Below are positions 15,001 to 21,200 of a DNA stretch of 64,000 nucleotides, one piece after another. Made by a program: the position numbers and the translations under genes. This DNA is from Bacillota bacterium (lineage in GTDB: Bacteria > Bacillota > Clostridia > Acetivibrionales > DSM-1351): contig JAEZRV010000064.1 in NCBI GenBank assembly GCA_023444055.1, positions 1 through 64,000 on the forward strand. Direction: 5' to 3'. The notes under the pieces are model-generated. The model saw only the letters and a list, made by a program, of their open reading frames with translations. It had not been told where the DNA came from and did no database searches. Numbering within the stretch: position 1 is the first letter of the stretch; every line of letters starts with the position of its first letter.

Positions 15001-17285
15001 TGATCACAGGAGGAGAAATAATTTCAGAAAAACATGCAAGAATACTTCGGGAAAGTAATCAAACATTAAATTTGCTAAATGCATATGGACCGACGGAGAA
15101 CACTACCTTTACAACAACATGCGAAATTCCTTGTGAATTCGAAAGTATTCCAATTGGTAAACCGATAGCCAACACACAGATATATATCTTAAGTGAAAAA
15201 AACTTATGTGGTATAGGCATGCCCGGTGAATTATGTACAGCAGGAAGCGGTGTATCAAGAGGATACTTAAATCTTCCCAAATTAACAGATGAAAAGTTCG
15301 TTGATAACCCATATGGAGAAGGAATGATGTATCATACAGGAGATCTTGCAAGATGGTTGCCTGATGGAGATATAGAGTATCTTGGAAGAATGGATGAGCA
15401 AATAAAGATAAGAGGATTCCGTATAGAACTAGGAGAAATCGAAAGCGCCATAATGAGGAAAGGATATGTAGCAGATACGGCTGTAATAGCAGAAAATGAT
15501 GCAAATGGAGATATGTCTATTTATGCGTACATAGTATCAGGTGAAAGAGTAGATATAGGAAAACTAAGGGAAGAGCTACGAAGAGATCTTCCTGAATACA
15601 TGATACCACCTTATATGATGCAAATTGAAAAAATCCCAGTAACCAAAAATGGAAAGATAGACAAAAAGGCATTACCAGAGATAAATGTGTTAGATTATAT
15701 AGAGTATGAATTACCAAGGAATGAAGTAGAGAGAAGTATATGTAATATATTTAAAAAAATATTAGGTATAGATAAAGTAGGAATAAATGAAAAGTTTTTT
15801 GAGATAGGTGGCAATTCCATAAATGCAATGGGATGTGTAGTAGAAGCCAAAAAGATGGGATATGATATATCAATAAAGGATATATTCTATTACCAAAATG
15901 TAAAAGAAATTAGTGAAAATATTAAAGAAAAGGAGAATGAGATAGTAAAGCAGTCAGTTGAAAGTAATGAACAACTATTTGATAGTATTACAAAAGTGAA
16001 AAATTATTTATTAGTCGAAAATAATTCACTTAATAATATTATACTTAGTAGAGATATCGAAAAAAGTTATAATATGACCTCAATGCAGAATCTATTTTTA
16101 AAGAAAAATATACTTTTAAGCGGAATGATAATAGATCTGAAAGAGGAGCTTGATATAGAAAGAATGAAAAGAAGTATAAAAACATTAATTAATTCTCAAA
16201 CTGTATTGAGAAGTACACTAGCTAAAGAAAATGAAAAAATTGTAATTAAGCAGTATAAGAATATAGCTGAAACAGAAGAAATATCAATTCCGATTATAGA
16301 TTTAAGTAAGGAAAGTGAAGAGAAAGCAAGCGAAATTATAGAATACATAACAAAAGAAATATTTACAAAATGGATTAATGATAAAGAAAGTATGTATAAT
16401 AGGTTACTATTCCAAATCGTATGTGTAAAATTTGCTCCGAATAGTTGGAAGGTATACATACCAGTAAATCATCTTATATTCGATGGAATGAGTATAGAAA
16501 TACTTAAAAGTAATCTATTAAAAATATATAAGAATAATATAAACTTTATAAAAGAAGAAAGTTATTATGAGTATGTCTATGACATACAAAAAGGAAATGA
16601 GAGCATAGAAAAAAATGATAAGTTGATTAATTCGTTTAATTTAAATAAATTCAAAGATAGATTAGATAAATTAGATAGTTCATTAGAAAAAGGATTAAAA
16701 AATACTAGTCTACGAATAAAAATGCTAAAAAGAGCTGATCAAATGGACAAAAAACAATTGTGGGAGATCTCGTATAAAACATTTAAAAAACTTGTTGGAT
16801 ATACATTTGAACAAGATGAAATACCATTCTTATTACTGGCAATTTCGAGACAGTATAATGGAAATAATTATTATAATACAATTGGGGAAATGTTGGATAT
16901 CTTACCATTATCAGATTTTGTGAGTAAAGATGAAATAGATTATGGCTACACAAGCAATTTTATAAAAAGAAAGGAAGTAGCTAATATTAACTTTGCAGAA
17001 GTTCTATTTGGAGATAAGGAAACAAGATGTAATCAATTGGAAAATATAAGGAAAGAAATTAAAGAAAAGCTAAAAGCTTTACCAGTTTATAATTATCTTG
17101 GTTTGTATGAAATTGATGTAAAAGAAAAAATAAAACCGAAAGAGGAAAAACTAAATAAAGAGTTGACAATGATGGTAAACATATCGTTTGATCAAAATGA
17201 AATATTAGTATATGGATTCTGTAAAGAAAATGAAGAAAAAGAATTGCATAAGCTATTGGAGCAATATGTAAAAGAAATAACGTGA
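1..17285 (+). CDS. Nonribosomal peptide synthetase, multi-module, 5' end outside the window
   Basis: Giant NRPS subunit. The frame is open to the window edge (codons from position 3), and the first residues are the C-terminal end of a condensation domain, so the ATG at 36 is internal. Numbered from that Met, 5749 residues are visible. Order: C-end, A1-T1-E, C2-A2-T2, C3-A3-T3, C4-A4-T4, C5-A5-T5, terminal C/E-like domain. Active-site motifs: E domain HHLAVDG (residue 796), C2 HHIIMDG (1264), C3 HHIISDG (2312), C4 HHIISDA (3358), C5 HHIISDG (4402), terminal NHLIFDG (5478). T-domain serines sit in GGDS, GGHS x3 and GGNS. C2 has the TPMQEGMLYH signature of a condensation domain that accepts a D-residue, which fits the E domain before it. 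There is no terminal thioesterase or reductase domain. A thioesterase and an A-KR-T protein follow on the same strand. A product peptide is certain; its identity is not. Confidence 0.97.
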   Translation, partial: NKETEINLGYNMAKFDITVNVNIVEEGYDVAFEYRTDLFEEDSIRNMLRHFIKVIEEVVSIPEKKIKEIEVITEEEKEKILYRFNDTDAEYPKDKTVTELFEEQVDKTPDNIALIFEGKEVTYSELNRRADQVAYKLRKLGVKPNDLVVIMAERSLEMLYGITGILKAGATYVPIDLSYSQEEKKYIIDECGAKTILIYGADAKKAIEELKCEDKAEVIDLADNEFFTGMSENLERINRPEDLAYVLYTSETTGKTNGVMIENRSVVRLVKNSDYVVLNENSIILQTSSMSFDAFTFEIWGALLNGGKLILPRGGIIKSSIELKQSIQANHVNVMWLPSTTFNQLLLCDNGLFDGLNYLIISGEKASEKHVRKYQEKNSKTKLINAYIYTENTTFTTTYEIPKDFEDISMGKPINNTKVYIVKDGALCGIGMLGELCIGGLGVSRGYLNNPELTQKKFINNSYGEGKLYCTGDLARWLPDGNLEYLGKVEQVKIKDFRIELGKIESIIRKNENIADVVVITKKDEIGKEAIYAYIVSDENLNLGTLREELRKELPEYMLPSYMMQINEIPVARNGKLDKSALPQIEENTINNYIAPRNIKEKALCDVYESILGVHVGITSNFFELGGDSIKAIRLVSKIRENGFNITIKEIMKYDTVELLATRINEVEENKKYEQEEVIGKIIMTPIQRAFFEWKLYEPWHFNQAVILKSNTELKEEYVKKALEALAIHHDVLRMVYKEELSILSVKESNLYEMYVYDHRKTKKDLKIEIEEINSKIQSEMNLENGPILKAVLHKTSSGDHLLLTVHHLAVDGVSWRILVEDFETTYRQAEKGQKIILPKKTASFKEWSEALNEYSDSKLISDQEQYWKDVSREISEYTIPETSDVKEVHIGSAIIEFDEETTYKLLHDVGKAYGTEINDLLLTALGMAIKESVGLEKIGISLEGHGREEIHRKIETYRTVGWFTSVYPIIIDAQGEIEQQIIHNKEMLRRIPNHGIGYGVLTYGQNRKLKNLTPNIGFNYLGELDNEIKERGMFCTSEYSTGECVAKRNSMTNTITFLGSIIEGKLKFQVNYISEKHTDENIKTLCNCYNEALKRIVNYCMEQDEKIITASDVGVLDIKDLDFKKAIANLGICINGIETTYSLTPMQEGMLYHKILNEESTEYVLQNVINVNGRVDDETILKSLGLLSYKYAILRTAFLYKECTVFKQIVFKERQIEINIEDLSKLEKSEQNYILERIKDNDLKRGFRLDRDSLLRVTIVKLEKDECKMIWSSHHIIMDGWCLSLLFSDFINYYQVLSEGADYEIVKNKVSEEKNKILPYGDYIKYLEKQDKKEGLEYFRELLSGYDTPAEIVPLQKTEDQEIAVETLEKVFENDLCEQLRKISAENNITVNTIFEAAWGIVLQRYNVTEDAVFGKVVSGRNAGLLGIERAVGLFINTIPVRVDCNEYKKKIGLLKELQEQAFESGRYDFCPLSEVQQESTLKDKLIKTLFVYENFYVDKRVKDGIPGLDISVESDRDETNYPISIRIFGTEYITVRIQYQSRMYSREEIEKLLERYKLAVRELIQDIQKPIGEIDLTTQEEKNLILYRFNDTDTEYLKNKTVAELFEEQVKKTPDNIAVVFEGEEITYRDLNNKANQLAFKLRNLGVGVDDYVPIMAERSIEMVCGILGIIKAGGAYVPIDSAYPQERISYILGDCAPQAILLYGDMVKKTFEKLKLKEEIQVIELSECKFYEGVSENLEIINSTENLAYVIYTSGTTGKPKGSMIENQSIVRLVKNPNYVKLDESSIILQTGSISFDASTFEIWGALLNGGKLVLPGEGVITSSVDLRERIISNKVNTMWITSTLFNQLLLLDNSLFYTLNYLLIGGEKLSENHVRIFKETNTATKLINGYGPTENTTFTTTYEIPDKFESIPIGKPINDTKVYIIKSGNLCGIGMPGELCTSGRGVSRGYLNMPQLTNEKFITNPYGDGKLYRTGDLAKWLPDGNIEYLGRIDEQVKIRGFRIELEEIESIIRKNEYIKDVAVLARIDANADKAIYAYIVSDIIVDIAELREQLRKELPDYMLPSYMMQIVKIPITPNGKLDKKELPDIEIRMTNDYIAPRDKIEEIICNIYAETLGIEKVSITESFFEIGGHSLRAVKVINRLEELTGLRLSIKDLFDSPTAESLAKIISNARHEVYEEIPKAEEKEFYPVSSAQKRLYLINEIDEQGTTYNIPSAVILSGDADINKINRVFKELIKRHEILRTCIVMKNGEPVQKIMNAEDIHANVDLIDLKEADENSKKDIFARFVRPFDLSQAPLVRSAVVELDEKNSLLLFDMHHIISDGATMANMISEFNAMYKGEELEPLKLQYKDYSEWMRTRDLSSQKEYWLNEFSKEIPILDLPYDYARGQIQRFEGSTINGVIGKEIKEKIKKLSKKTGATEYMILLSGLMALLAKYSRQDDILIGSPIAGRVHKNTEKMLGMFINTLVMRGYPEKNKKFEDFLYEIKEMALNAYDNQEYPFEELVENVQFKRDISRNPLFDIMFVLQNNETKELDIEDKSEYSVVNGDTRINLGYSTAKFDLKLNIIALNNEYKVVLEYRTDLFKDESIRNMLKHYIKVIDEVVSNPEKKIQEIEVITEDEIQEILYRFNDTDAEYPKNKTVGELFEEQVERIPDKTAVVFEGKEVTYRELNTKANQIAYKLRELEVGSDDFIVIMAERSLEMIYAIYGIIKAGGAYIPIDPASPHERISYMLGDCAPKAALIYGDKAQKTANELHMKDEIEVFDLSNKEIYTGMSKNPENVNKPEDLIYVIYTSGTSGAPKGVMVENRNVTNFCSYLDTILYKDDNDVSLLIASYVFDASIKMLFTTLLNGHVLHIVPDEIKNDKNKMCKYINDNKINVMDGTPSYYKEIFLSQKNSFNLKKCILGGEELTVSICDKLKEIDDIEIINSYGPTEATVDATCYVVGHFELKNIRVPIGKPINNVKVYIMSDNMLCGIGIPGELCIAGTGVSRGYLNRRELTDEKFIDNLYGKGKMYKTGDLARWMPDGNIEYLGRMDEQVKIRGFRIELGEIESVLQKKEYITAAAVVVKVDDSGDKAINAYIVSDERVEIKKLRDDLRKQLPEYMIPSYIMQLEKIPVTVNGKLDKMALPEIEKTTVNEYIEPRDKAEEIICRIYEEVLGIEKVSIKDSFLEIGGHSLSAIKVINRIEEETGIRLAVKDLFTSPSAENMAEIIKSIESKVYEEIPKVEEKEYYPVSSTQKRQYMINEINDVGIAYNMPAAVKLNGVADVERISKVVNELIKRHEILRTCIVMKDGELVQKIISAEDINTVVKYINLKNMDEKSKKEKIAGFVRPFNLGHAPLIRVVVADIDEKNSLLLVDMHHIISDAVARANLIREFNALYKGEELETLRVQYKDYSEWMRKRDLSSQKEYWNNEFSGDIPVLDLPYDHVRGQVQKFEGNTVKGVIGYEIKGKIDKLCKKTGTTAYMVLLSGLMVLLAKYSRQEDIIIGSPVAGRTHKDTEKMLGMFINTLAMRGYPKEHKKFEEFLYEIKEANLKAYDNQEYPFEELVEQIQINRDMSRNPLFDVMFVLQNSESEEVGLAEKSGKAEINLGYKIAKFDITVYVNIINDEYDVAFEYRTDLFEEESIRNILKHYINIVEDAVNYPEKEIKDIEVLKEDEKEKILYRFNDTYSEYKKDKTVIELFEEQVEKTPDNIGVVFKENEVTYRELNRKANQVAYKLRKLGVGRDDFIVILAERSLEMIYGIYGILKAGGAYVPVEPSLPKERISYMINDCEPKAVLIYGKEAQKVVEGWSIKTEIEIIDLADSKVYKGVSKNPVKINKAEDVAYVIYTSGTTGKPKGVMVEHCNVGHYITNHERNIYGGTIKGNIKKILGVTNMSFDIFVTEIILSLVHGMELYLTGNNEYNNPQRIAEIVDRYDVEIIQTTPSKMKMYLEGESYKKYLSKFKTILLGGESVPLSLCNELRKYTKAKIVNVYGPSEATVWATMGEIKPGIHRNIIGTPMSNVQIYIMNNKHVCGIGMPGELCIAGDGVARGYLNRLELTKEKFIDNPYGEGRMYLTGDLARWLPYGNIEYLGRKDEQVKIRGYRIELGEIESVIRTSGYVTDVAVIARTDTNGDNAIYAYIVSDESVDIGKLREELRKEIPEYMIPSYMVQIEKIPINKNGKLDKKALPEIEILTLNKYIAPKNKTEEIICNIYAEILGMEKVSITDSFFEIGGHSLRAVKVINRIEKEIGVRLPVKELFTSPTAEGMAKIIRNIEKEDYKEIPKAEVREYYSASSAQKRQYMINEIDDTGTAYNMPVVVRLNGNADLEKIKKVFVKLIRRHEILRTCFIIVDGEIVQKIISAEDINPDISYMNLKNADEFSKKEKLAGFVHPFDLSQAPLVRLALAEIGENENFLLFDVHHIISDGVTMANMISEFNALYNGEELEPLKLQYKDYSEWMKTRDINSQKEYWLNEFSGEISVLSLPYDHARGKTQKFEGNIVKTKIGKELKEKIEELSKKTGATEYMILLSGLMVLLEKYSRQEDIIIGSPVAGRVHKDTEKMFGMFINTLPLRGYPQKNKKYEDFLYEIKETALRAYDNQEYPFEELVEHVKVNREMSRNPMFDIMFVLQNNESEELEFVDKSGYEIKIGDSDINLGYRAAKFDITVNLKAVNEGYVLEFIYRTDLFEDESMRNMLKQFLKVVDDAVSNPEKEIKDIEAITEEEKEKILYRFNDTVKDYPRDKVVSELFEEQVDNTPNNVALVFQKKEITYSELNRRANQVAHKLRKLGIGADVLVPIMAEKSLEMIYGILGIIKAGGAYVPIDPTYPMERISYMIDDCAPQAMLIFGDVANEMLEKLNIKDEIDVIDLSDSKIYEGMSENPANFNQPEDLVYVIYTSGTTGKPKGSMIEHKSVNRLVKNTNYVELDQNTVILQTGAISFDASTFEIWGSLLNGGKLYLVSNDILLNPNMFKRTISECKINTIFLTTALFNQMINTDVKIFDDLKYLITGGEIISEKHARILRESNQTLNLLNAYGPTENTTFTTTCEIPCEFESIPIGKPIANTQIYILSEKNLCGIGMPGELCTAGSGVSRGYLNLPKLTDEKFVDNPYGEGMMYHTGDLARWLPDGDIEYLGRMDEQIKIRGFRIELGEIESAIMRKGYVADTAVIAENDANGDMSIYAYIVSGERVDIGKLREELRRDLPEYMIPPYMMQIEKIPVTKNGKIDKKALPEINVLDYIEYELPRNEVERSICNIFKKILGIDKVGINEKFFEIGGNSINAMGCVVEAKKMGYDISIKDIFYYQNVKEISENIKEKENEIVKQSVESNEQLFDSITKVKNYLLVENNSLNNIILSRDIEKSYNMTSMQNLFLKKNILLSGMIIDLKEELDIERMKRSIKTLINSQTVLRSTLAKENEKIVIKQYKNIAETEEISIPIIDLSKESEEKASEIIEYITKEIFTKWINDKESMYNRLLFQIVCVKFAPNSWKVYIPVNHLIFDGMSIEILKSNLLKIYKNNINFIKEESYYEYVYDIQKGNESIEKNDKLINSFNLNKFKDRLDKLDSSLEKGLKNTSLRIKMLKRADQMDKKQLWEISYKTFKKLVGYTFEQDEIPFLLLAISRQYNGNNYYNTIGEMLDILPLSDFVSKDEIDYGYTSNFIKRKEVANINFAEVLFGDKETRCNQLENIRKEIKEKLKALPVYNYLGLYEIDVKEKIKPKEEKLNKELTMMVNISFDQNEILVYGFCKENEEKELHKLLEQYVKEIT
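250..3340 (+). other. NRPS module A1-T1-E, adenylation domain degenerate
   Basis: First complete module. The A domain spans about 290-1750, the carrier domain about 1780-2000 (GGDS form, usual before E), and the epimerization domain about 2045-3300 (PIQRAFFEW, HHLAVDGVSW, GFNYLGEL). The pocket read against PheA is D-A-F-W-I-S-A-T-F-K, a Val-like code. Core motifs are damaged: A3 reads YTSETTGKTNG at 744-776, A5 reads NAYIYTENTT at 1155-1184, and A8 (from 1461) has lost one codon and the R-G pair. The A10 lysine (NGKLDK) is intact. The module should epimerize, but its own adenylation may be weak or dead. Confidence 0.85.
3400..6520 (+). other. NRPS module C2-A2-T2, predicted Val
   Basis: The C domain spans about 3410-4730 and accepts a D-configured donor (TPMQEGMLYH; HHIIMDGW). 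The A domain (about 4820-6260) has canonical core motifs, including YTSGTTGKPKG and NGYGPTENTT. The pocket read by hand is D-A-F-W-L-G-G-T-F-K, one residue from the published Val code DAFWIGGTFK. The carrier domain carries FFEIGGHSL. The module looks fully functional. The substrate assignment rests on manual alignment. Confidence 0.8.
6560..9680 (+). other. NRPS module C3-A3-T3, predicted Glu-like
   Basis: The C domain spans about 6575-7870 (YPVSSAQKRLY; HHIISDG) and the A domain about 7950-9390, with YTSGTSGAPKG and NSYGPTEATV. The pocket reads D-A-K-D-I-G-S-V-D-K, eight of ten positions equal to the Glu code DAKDLGVVDK. The central subdomain is clearly of a different type from A1, A2 and A5, although the flanks are very similar to theirs, which suggests subdomain exchange. 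The carrier motif is FLEIGGHSL. Confidence 0.75.
9700..12800 (+). other. NRPS module C4-A4-T4, predicted Gly-like
   Basis: The C domain (about 9715-10990) has HHIISDA at 10107-10127: the usual glycine after the aspartate is alanine. The A domain (about 11060-12530) has YTSGTTGKPKG and NVYGPSEATV. The pocket reads D-I-T-Q-L-G-V-V-W-K, closest to the Gly code DILQLGLIWK. The carrier motif is FFEIGGHSL. Substrate assignment is by eye. Confidence 0.72.
12830..15940 (+). other. NRPS module C5-A5-T5, predicted Ile/Val
   Basis: The C domain spans about 12845-14130 (HHIISDGVTMA) and the A domain about 14210-15670, with YTSGTTGKPKG and NAYGPTENTT. The pocket reads D-A-F-F-I-G-A-T-F-K, equally close to the Ile code DAFFYGITFK and the Val code, so a branched aliphatic residue is expected. 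The carrier domain carries FFEIGGNSI instead of GGHS. Confidence 0.75.
15990..17282 (+). other. Terminal condensation/epimerization-superfamily domain of the NRPS
   Basis: About 420 residues after the last carrier domain. They show a diverged C/E fold: MTSMQNLFL near the start, PVNHLIFDGMS at 16461-16490 in place of HHxxxDG, and YNYLGLYEID near the end, which recalls the NYLG motif of E domains. The second His and the Asp of the active site are kept and the first His is Asn. There is no carrier or thioesterase after it. It could condense the peptide with an acceptor on the A-KR-T protein encoded downstream, act as an epimerase, or be inactive. Confidence 0.65.
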
Positions 17286-17409
17286 AAAAATGAAAGTGAT
17301 TCTTGGACTAAGGTTTAGTTATTTAAAAATTAGGTGCTATTGAATTTGAATACAAGGAGATTAAGCAAGATAATGCGAGTAAATAAAAGTTATTATAAGG
17401 AGGAATAAT

Positions 17410-18129
17410 GTGGATAAAAGAAAAGTGTTATATTTCCCATATGGAGGAGCGTCATCGTCAACTTTCAAAAAATGGATGCCTATGTTTGAAAAAGAGATTG
17501 ATTTCAAAGTAATGGATTATCCTGGACATGGAAAGAGGATATTTGAGGATTATTGTACATCTATTTGTACATTGATTGATGATTTATACGAAAAGTTAAA
17601 AGTCGAATTACGTCCTGAGCAACCGTATTATTTAGCTGGTCATTGCATGGCTGCAATTGTTGTATATGAATTAAGTAGAAAGATAGTTGAAAAAAATGAA
17701 ATAAAATTACCCGAAATGCTTATTGTTTCAGGCCATGGAGCGCCAAATAGAATTGTTAGAGAAGGTTTGTACCAGCTAACTGACAACGCACTTATAGAAC
17801 AACTTAGAATCGAAGGTGGTATTGATGAAACATTATTTGATGAGTCATGTAAAGAAATTCTAACTGAGGTTATTCTTCCAGCAATTAAAGTTGATTCAAA
17901 AATGTATGACAATTATCATTTTGATGAAAAAAATAAGCAGTTGAATATAGAGATAGCAGTTTTGTATGGTGATAAAGATTGGAAGACACCAAAAGAGATA
18001 ATAAATTGTTGGGATGAATTCACAACGGAAAAAGTTACATATATTGGCTTCCCTGATGGACATTATTTTATCAATAGTATGACAAAGGATTATATAATTA
18101 AAACAAGTGAATTGATTATGAGAAAATAA
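17410..18129 (+). CDS. Type II thioesterase of the NRPS locus, Cys nucleophile
   Basis: A 239-residue alpha/beta hydrolase of the GrsT/SrfAD type, which in NRPS systems removes wrong or stalled acyl groups from carrier domains. Visible motifs are YFPYGGASSSTF near the N-terminus, GHCMAA at residues 77-82 where the family has GHSMGA, a candidate acid in the YGDKDW segment, and PDGHYF with the catalytic His near the C-terminus. The nucleophile codon is TGC (17644-17646), so Cys79 replaces Ser. The start is GTG at 17410, six bases after AAGGAGG (17397-17403); the ATG two bases upstream is out of frame. It lies 124 bp after the NRPS on the same strand and is probably co-transcribed. Family assignment is firm; the effect of the Cys is unknown. 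Confidence 0.92.
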   Translation: MDKRKVLYFPYGGASSSTFKKWMPMFEKEIDFKVMDYPGHGKRIFEDYCTSICTLIDDLYEKLKVELRPEQPYYLAGHCMAAIVVYELSRKIVEKNEIKLPEMLIVSGHGAPNRIVREGLYQLTDNALIEQLRIEGGIDETLFDESCKEILTEVILPAIKVDSKMYDNYHFDEKNKQLNIEIAVLYGDKDWKTPKEIINCWDEFTTEKVTYIGFPDGHYFINSMTKDYIIKTSELIMRK

Positions 18130-18181
18130 TTTATAGATATTATCAAAAAACAATATAATTCTTTAGTAGAGGAGTGTAAAG

Positions 18182-18214
18182 GTGTATTTATTTGCTAATA
18201 CATCGGACAATTAA
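18182..18214 (+). promoter_or_regulatory. Ten-codon leader ORF before the A-KR-T gene
   Basis: A GTG at 18182 lies seven bases after AGAGGAG (18168-18174) and opens a 10-codon ORF (MYLFANTSDN) that stops with TAA at 18212-18214, two bases before the ATG of the next gene. That ATG has no Shine-Dalgarno sequence of its own, so the leader may couple translation of the large gene. Inference only. Confidence 0.4.
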
Positions 18215-18216
18215 AT

Positions 18217-21200
18217 ATGAATAAAATAAATACAAAAGACCAAGAGCCTAAGATGGCATATATAGAGGCAGCACCATTGAATGTGGATGATGAAAACATT
18301 ACCATGGTGGATGTATTTCATAAGGCAGTAGGACTCAATTGTAATGAGAAGATTACTTATTATAATGCTGAAGGCGACATGAGTCAATATACATATAGTG
18401 AACTCGAAATAATATCAAGAAAAATTTTAACTAATATGCGCTCAAAAGGTTTGAAACGTGGAGATAAGGTTATATTTCAATTTTCTACAGGGAAAGATTT
18501 TGTTGAGGTTTTTTGGGCAAGTATGTTTGGCGGATTTATACCAGTGCCACTTAACTATATGACATCACCAAATGAAAATTTAAATGAGGCAAAATTGCTT
18601 AAAAATATATGGAATTTATTAGGTGAATCTAAAATTATTATAAGTGAAGATGGATATAAGGACTATATAAAAACATGTACTGAGTTAGGCATTGGTGAAG
18701 AATATTTAATCTCAGTGGCTGAACTTAAGGCTGAATCTGAATTAGGTGAGGTTACTGCTTTAGAATCAGACGAAATGGCAATTATCTTCTTTACATCTGG
18801 AAGTACAGGCATGCCTAAGGGAGTTGTTCAAACTAATCGAGCAATAGTAATGCGTGAAATAGGAGTAATTCAGCTAAATAATCTGAAGAAGGAAGTTAAT
18901 CTGAATTGGATGCCATTAGAACATCCAGGCGGGGTATTAATGGCTCATTTTAGAGCTATTATGTTAGGCAGTGAGATAATTCAGGTTGATAAAGAATATA
19001 TATTGGAAAATCCAATAAAGTGGTTGGATTTATTGGATCAGTATCGAGTTGGCTACTCATGGGCACCACATTTTGCTTATGTGTTAATTAATGAAGAATT
19101 GGAGAAAAAAAACGATTATAGTTGGGATTTATCAAGTGTGACAATGCTGTTAAATGGCGGGGAAATGGTTAATGAGCAGGGAGCACGTAGGTTTTTGGAA
19201 TTATTGCAGAAATACCATTTATCGGAAAAAGCTATGGTTCCATCATGGGGAATGGCAGAAACGTGTTCTGGAGTACTTTATAATAAAGAATTTACACTTG
19301 ATAAAAGAAGTGGAATTCAAACAATTAAAAAGGTGTCAAATAGCAGCTCGGTTATTTTTTCGGAACTAGATAAAGACGCGATTAATATTACTGAAATCGG
19401 TGTTCCAATTCCAGGTATTTCAATACGAATAGTTGATAGCAATAATGTTATTTTACCTGAGGCTAATTTAGGAAGATTTCAATTGAAGGGATATTCTGTA
19501 ACAAAAGAATATTATAAAAATCCATACGTTAATGGAGTATCTTTTACAAAAGATGGTTGGCTCATTACAGGTGACTTAGGGTTTATTTATGATGGAAAGA
19601 TGACGATGACAGGACGAGAAAAGGATATTATTATTATAAATGGACTTAATTACAATAATGTGGAGATTGAAACTGTAATTGAAGATAATACGGCTGTAGT
19701 TAAGACATTTACTGCTGTATGTACTGTTCGAGACGATACTTGTAGTACAGATAAAATAGCATTATTTTTTGTACCACAAAGCAAAGAAAAAATATTAGAT
19801 TTATGCAGTAGTATTAGAGAATGTGCAAATAAGAGGATGAGATTGAAAATCGATTATCTAATTCCTTTGAAAGAGGATGACATTCCTAAAACTAATTTGG
19901 GTAAAATTCAAAGAGCTAAGCTTGGACAATGTTTTATGAATGGAAAATTCAATAACGTTCTCATGATGCTTGAAGAAAAGATTAACCTTAATAAGGTAAC
20001 GGATTGGATCTACAAAGAAAAATTTATAGAACAAGAACTAGGAGAAAAAGAAGTTCAGACGCATAAGAATATTCTCGTTTTTTGCGATGATAATTTGCAG
20101 TGTAAAAATCTAGTTGAAGAAATTAGCAGTAGTGGCAACAGAGTTATAAAAGTTAAAAATACGATGGGTGATACATCATTTGTAAATGATTATATTTCGG
20201 TTGATTTTTCAAATTACGATAAAGTTAGCTGTCTAGCGGATGAATTTAATAAAAATAACATTGATACCATTTTATATTGTAGTTCATTTGTTCGTGAACC
20301 ATCTTCAACACAAGATTTAATTTATGATCAGCAATGTTTTTTTAGAGGCTTTTTTCACGTTTGCAAAACAATTGTCAATAAAATAAATTCAGTAAATAAG
20401 ATTGTGATTGTAACCAATAAATTAGTACAAGTAGAAAATGAGCACCCTAATTATACAATGGGAAATATTGTTGGACTGTTTAAGTGCTTTGCAGAAGAGT
20501 GTACACAGTTGAAGTGTTTCCATATTGACGTGGATGATATTACAAATATAGATAACATTACACAAATGATTAACACAATACTAGGTAATAATATGAAACA
20601 ACAGGAAATTATTTTAAGAAATGGTAAAAAATTTATATTAAAACTGGAAAAAGTAAATAATTCTACGCAAGAAATTCAAAAAGAAGGTTTTGTAAAAAAT
20701 GGTTGCTATGTAATAACTGGAGGGCTTGGCGGTATTGGCTTTGAACTTGCTAAATATTTAATACAAAGGTATGACAGTAGTATTATTTTATTTGGACGAA
20801 GCAAGGTGACAGAAGACAATAATAAATCAGCAAAACTTGAAATTCTTAAGAAGCTTACTGAGAATGTTGTTTACTATTCATGTGAAGTAGATGATGAAGA
20901 GAATATGGAAAAATTCATCAAAGACGCGGAAGATATGTTTAGTAGGAGTATTAATGGAATCTTTCATAGTGCAGGCTTGGGAAATCTTGAAGAACATTGG
21001 AAAAATGTAGAAGATAGATTAATTAAAAATATGTCGTTTGATTTGATGGAAAAAATGAATAAGGCTAAAATATATGGCAGTTTCGCATTGTATAATATTG
21101 CAAAAAAACGTAAAGATGTTGTGCTGAATTTGTTTTCTTCTACAAATAGTTTTTGGGGCTCTGTTTCTTTTGCGGCTTATTCCTCAGCGAATAGCTTTGT

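Noticed and set aside
15109..15504. Minus-strand ORF of 131 residues inside the NRPS gene, and similar ones at 1166, 8846 and 12008
   Set aside because: They lie opposite the same conserved A-domain motifs in each module, which makes them mirror shadows of coding sequence. They have no protein-like pattern.
18182..18219. Frameshift at the start of the A-KR-T gene
   Set aside because: The upstream ORF is only ten codons and shows no ligase similarity; a leader ORF is the simpler reading.
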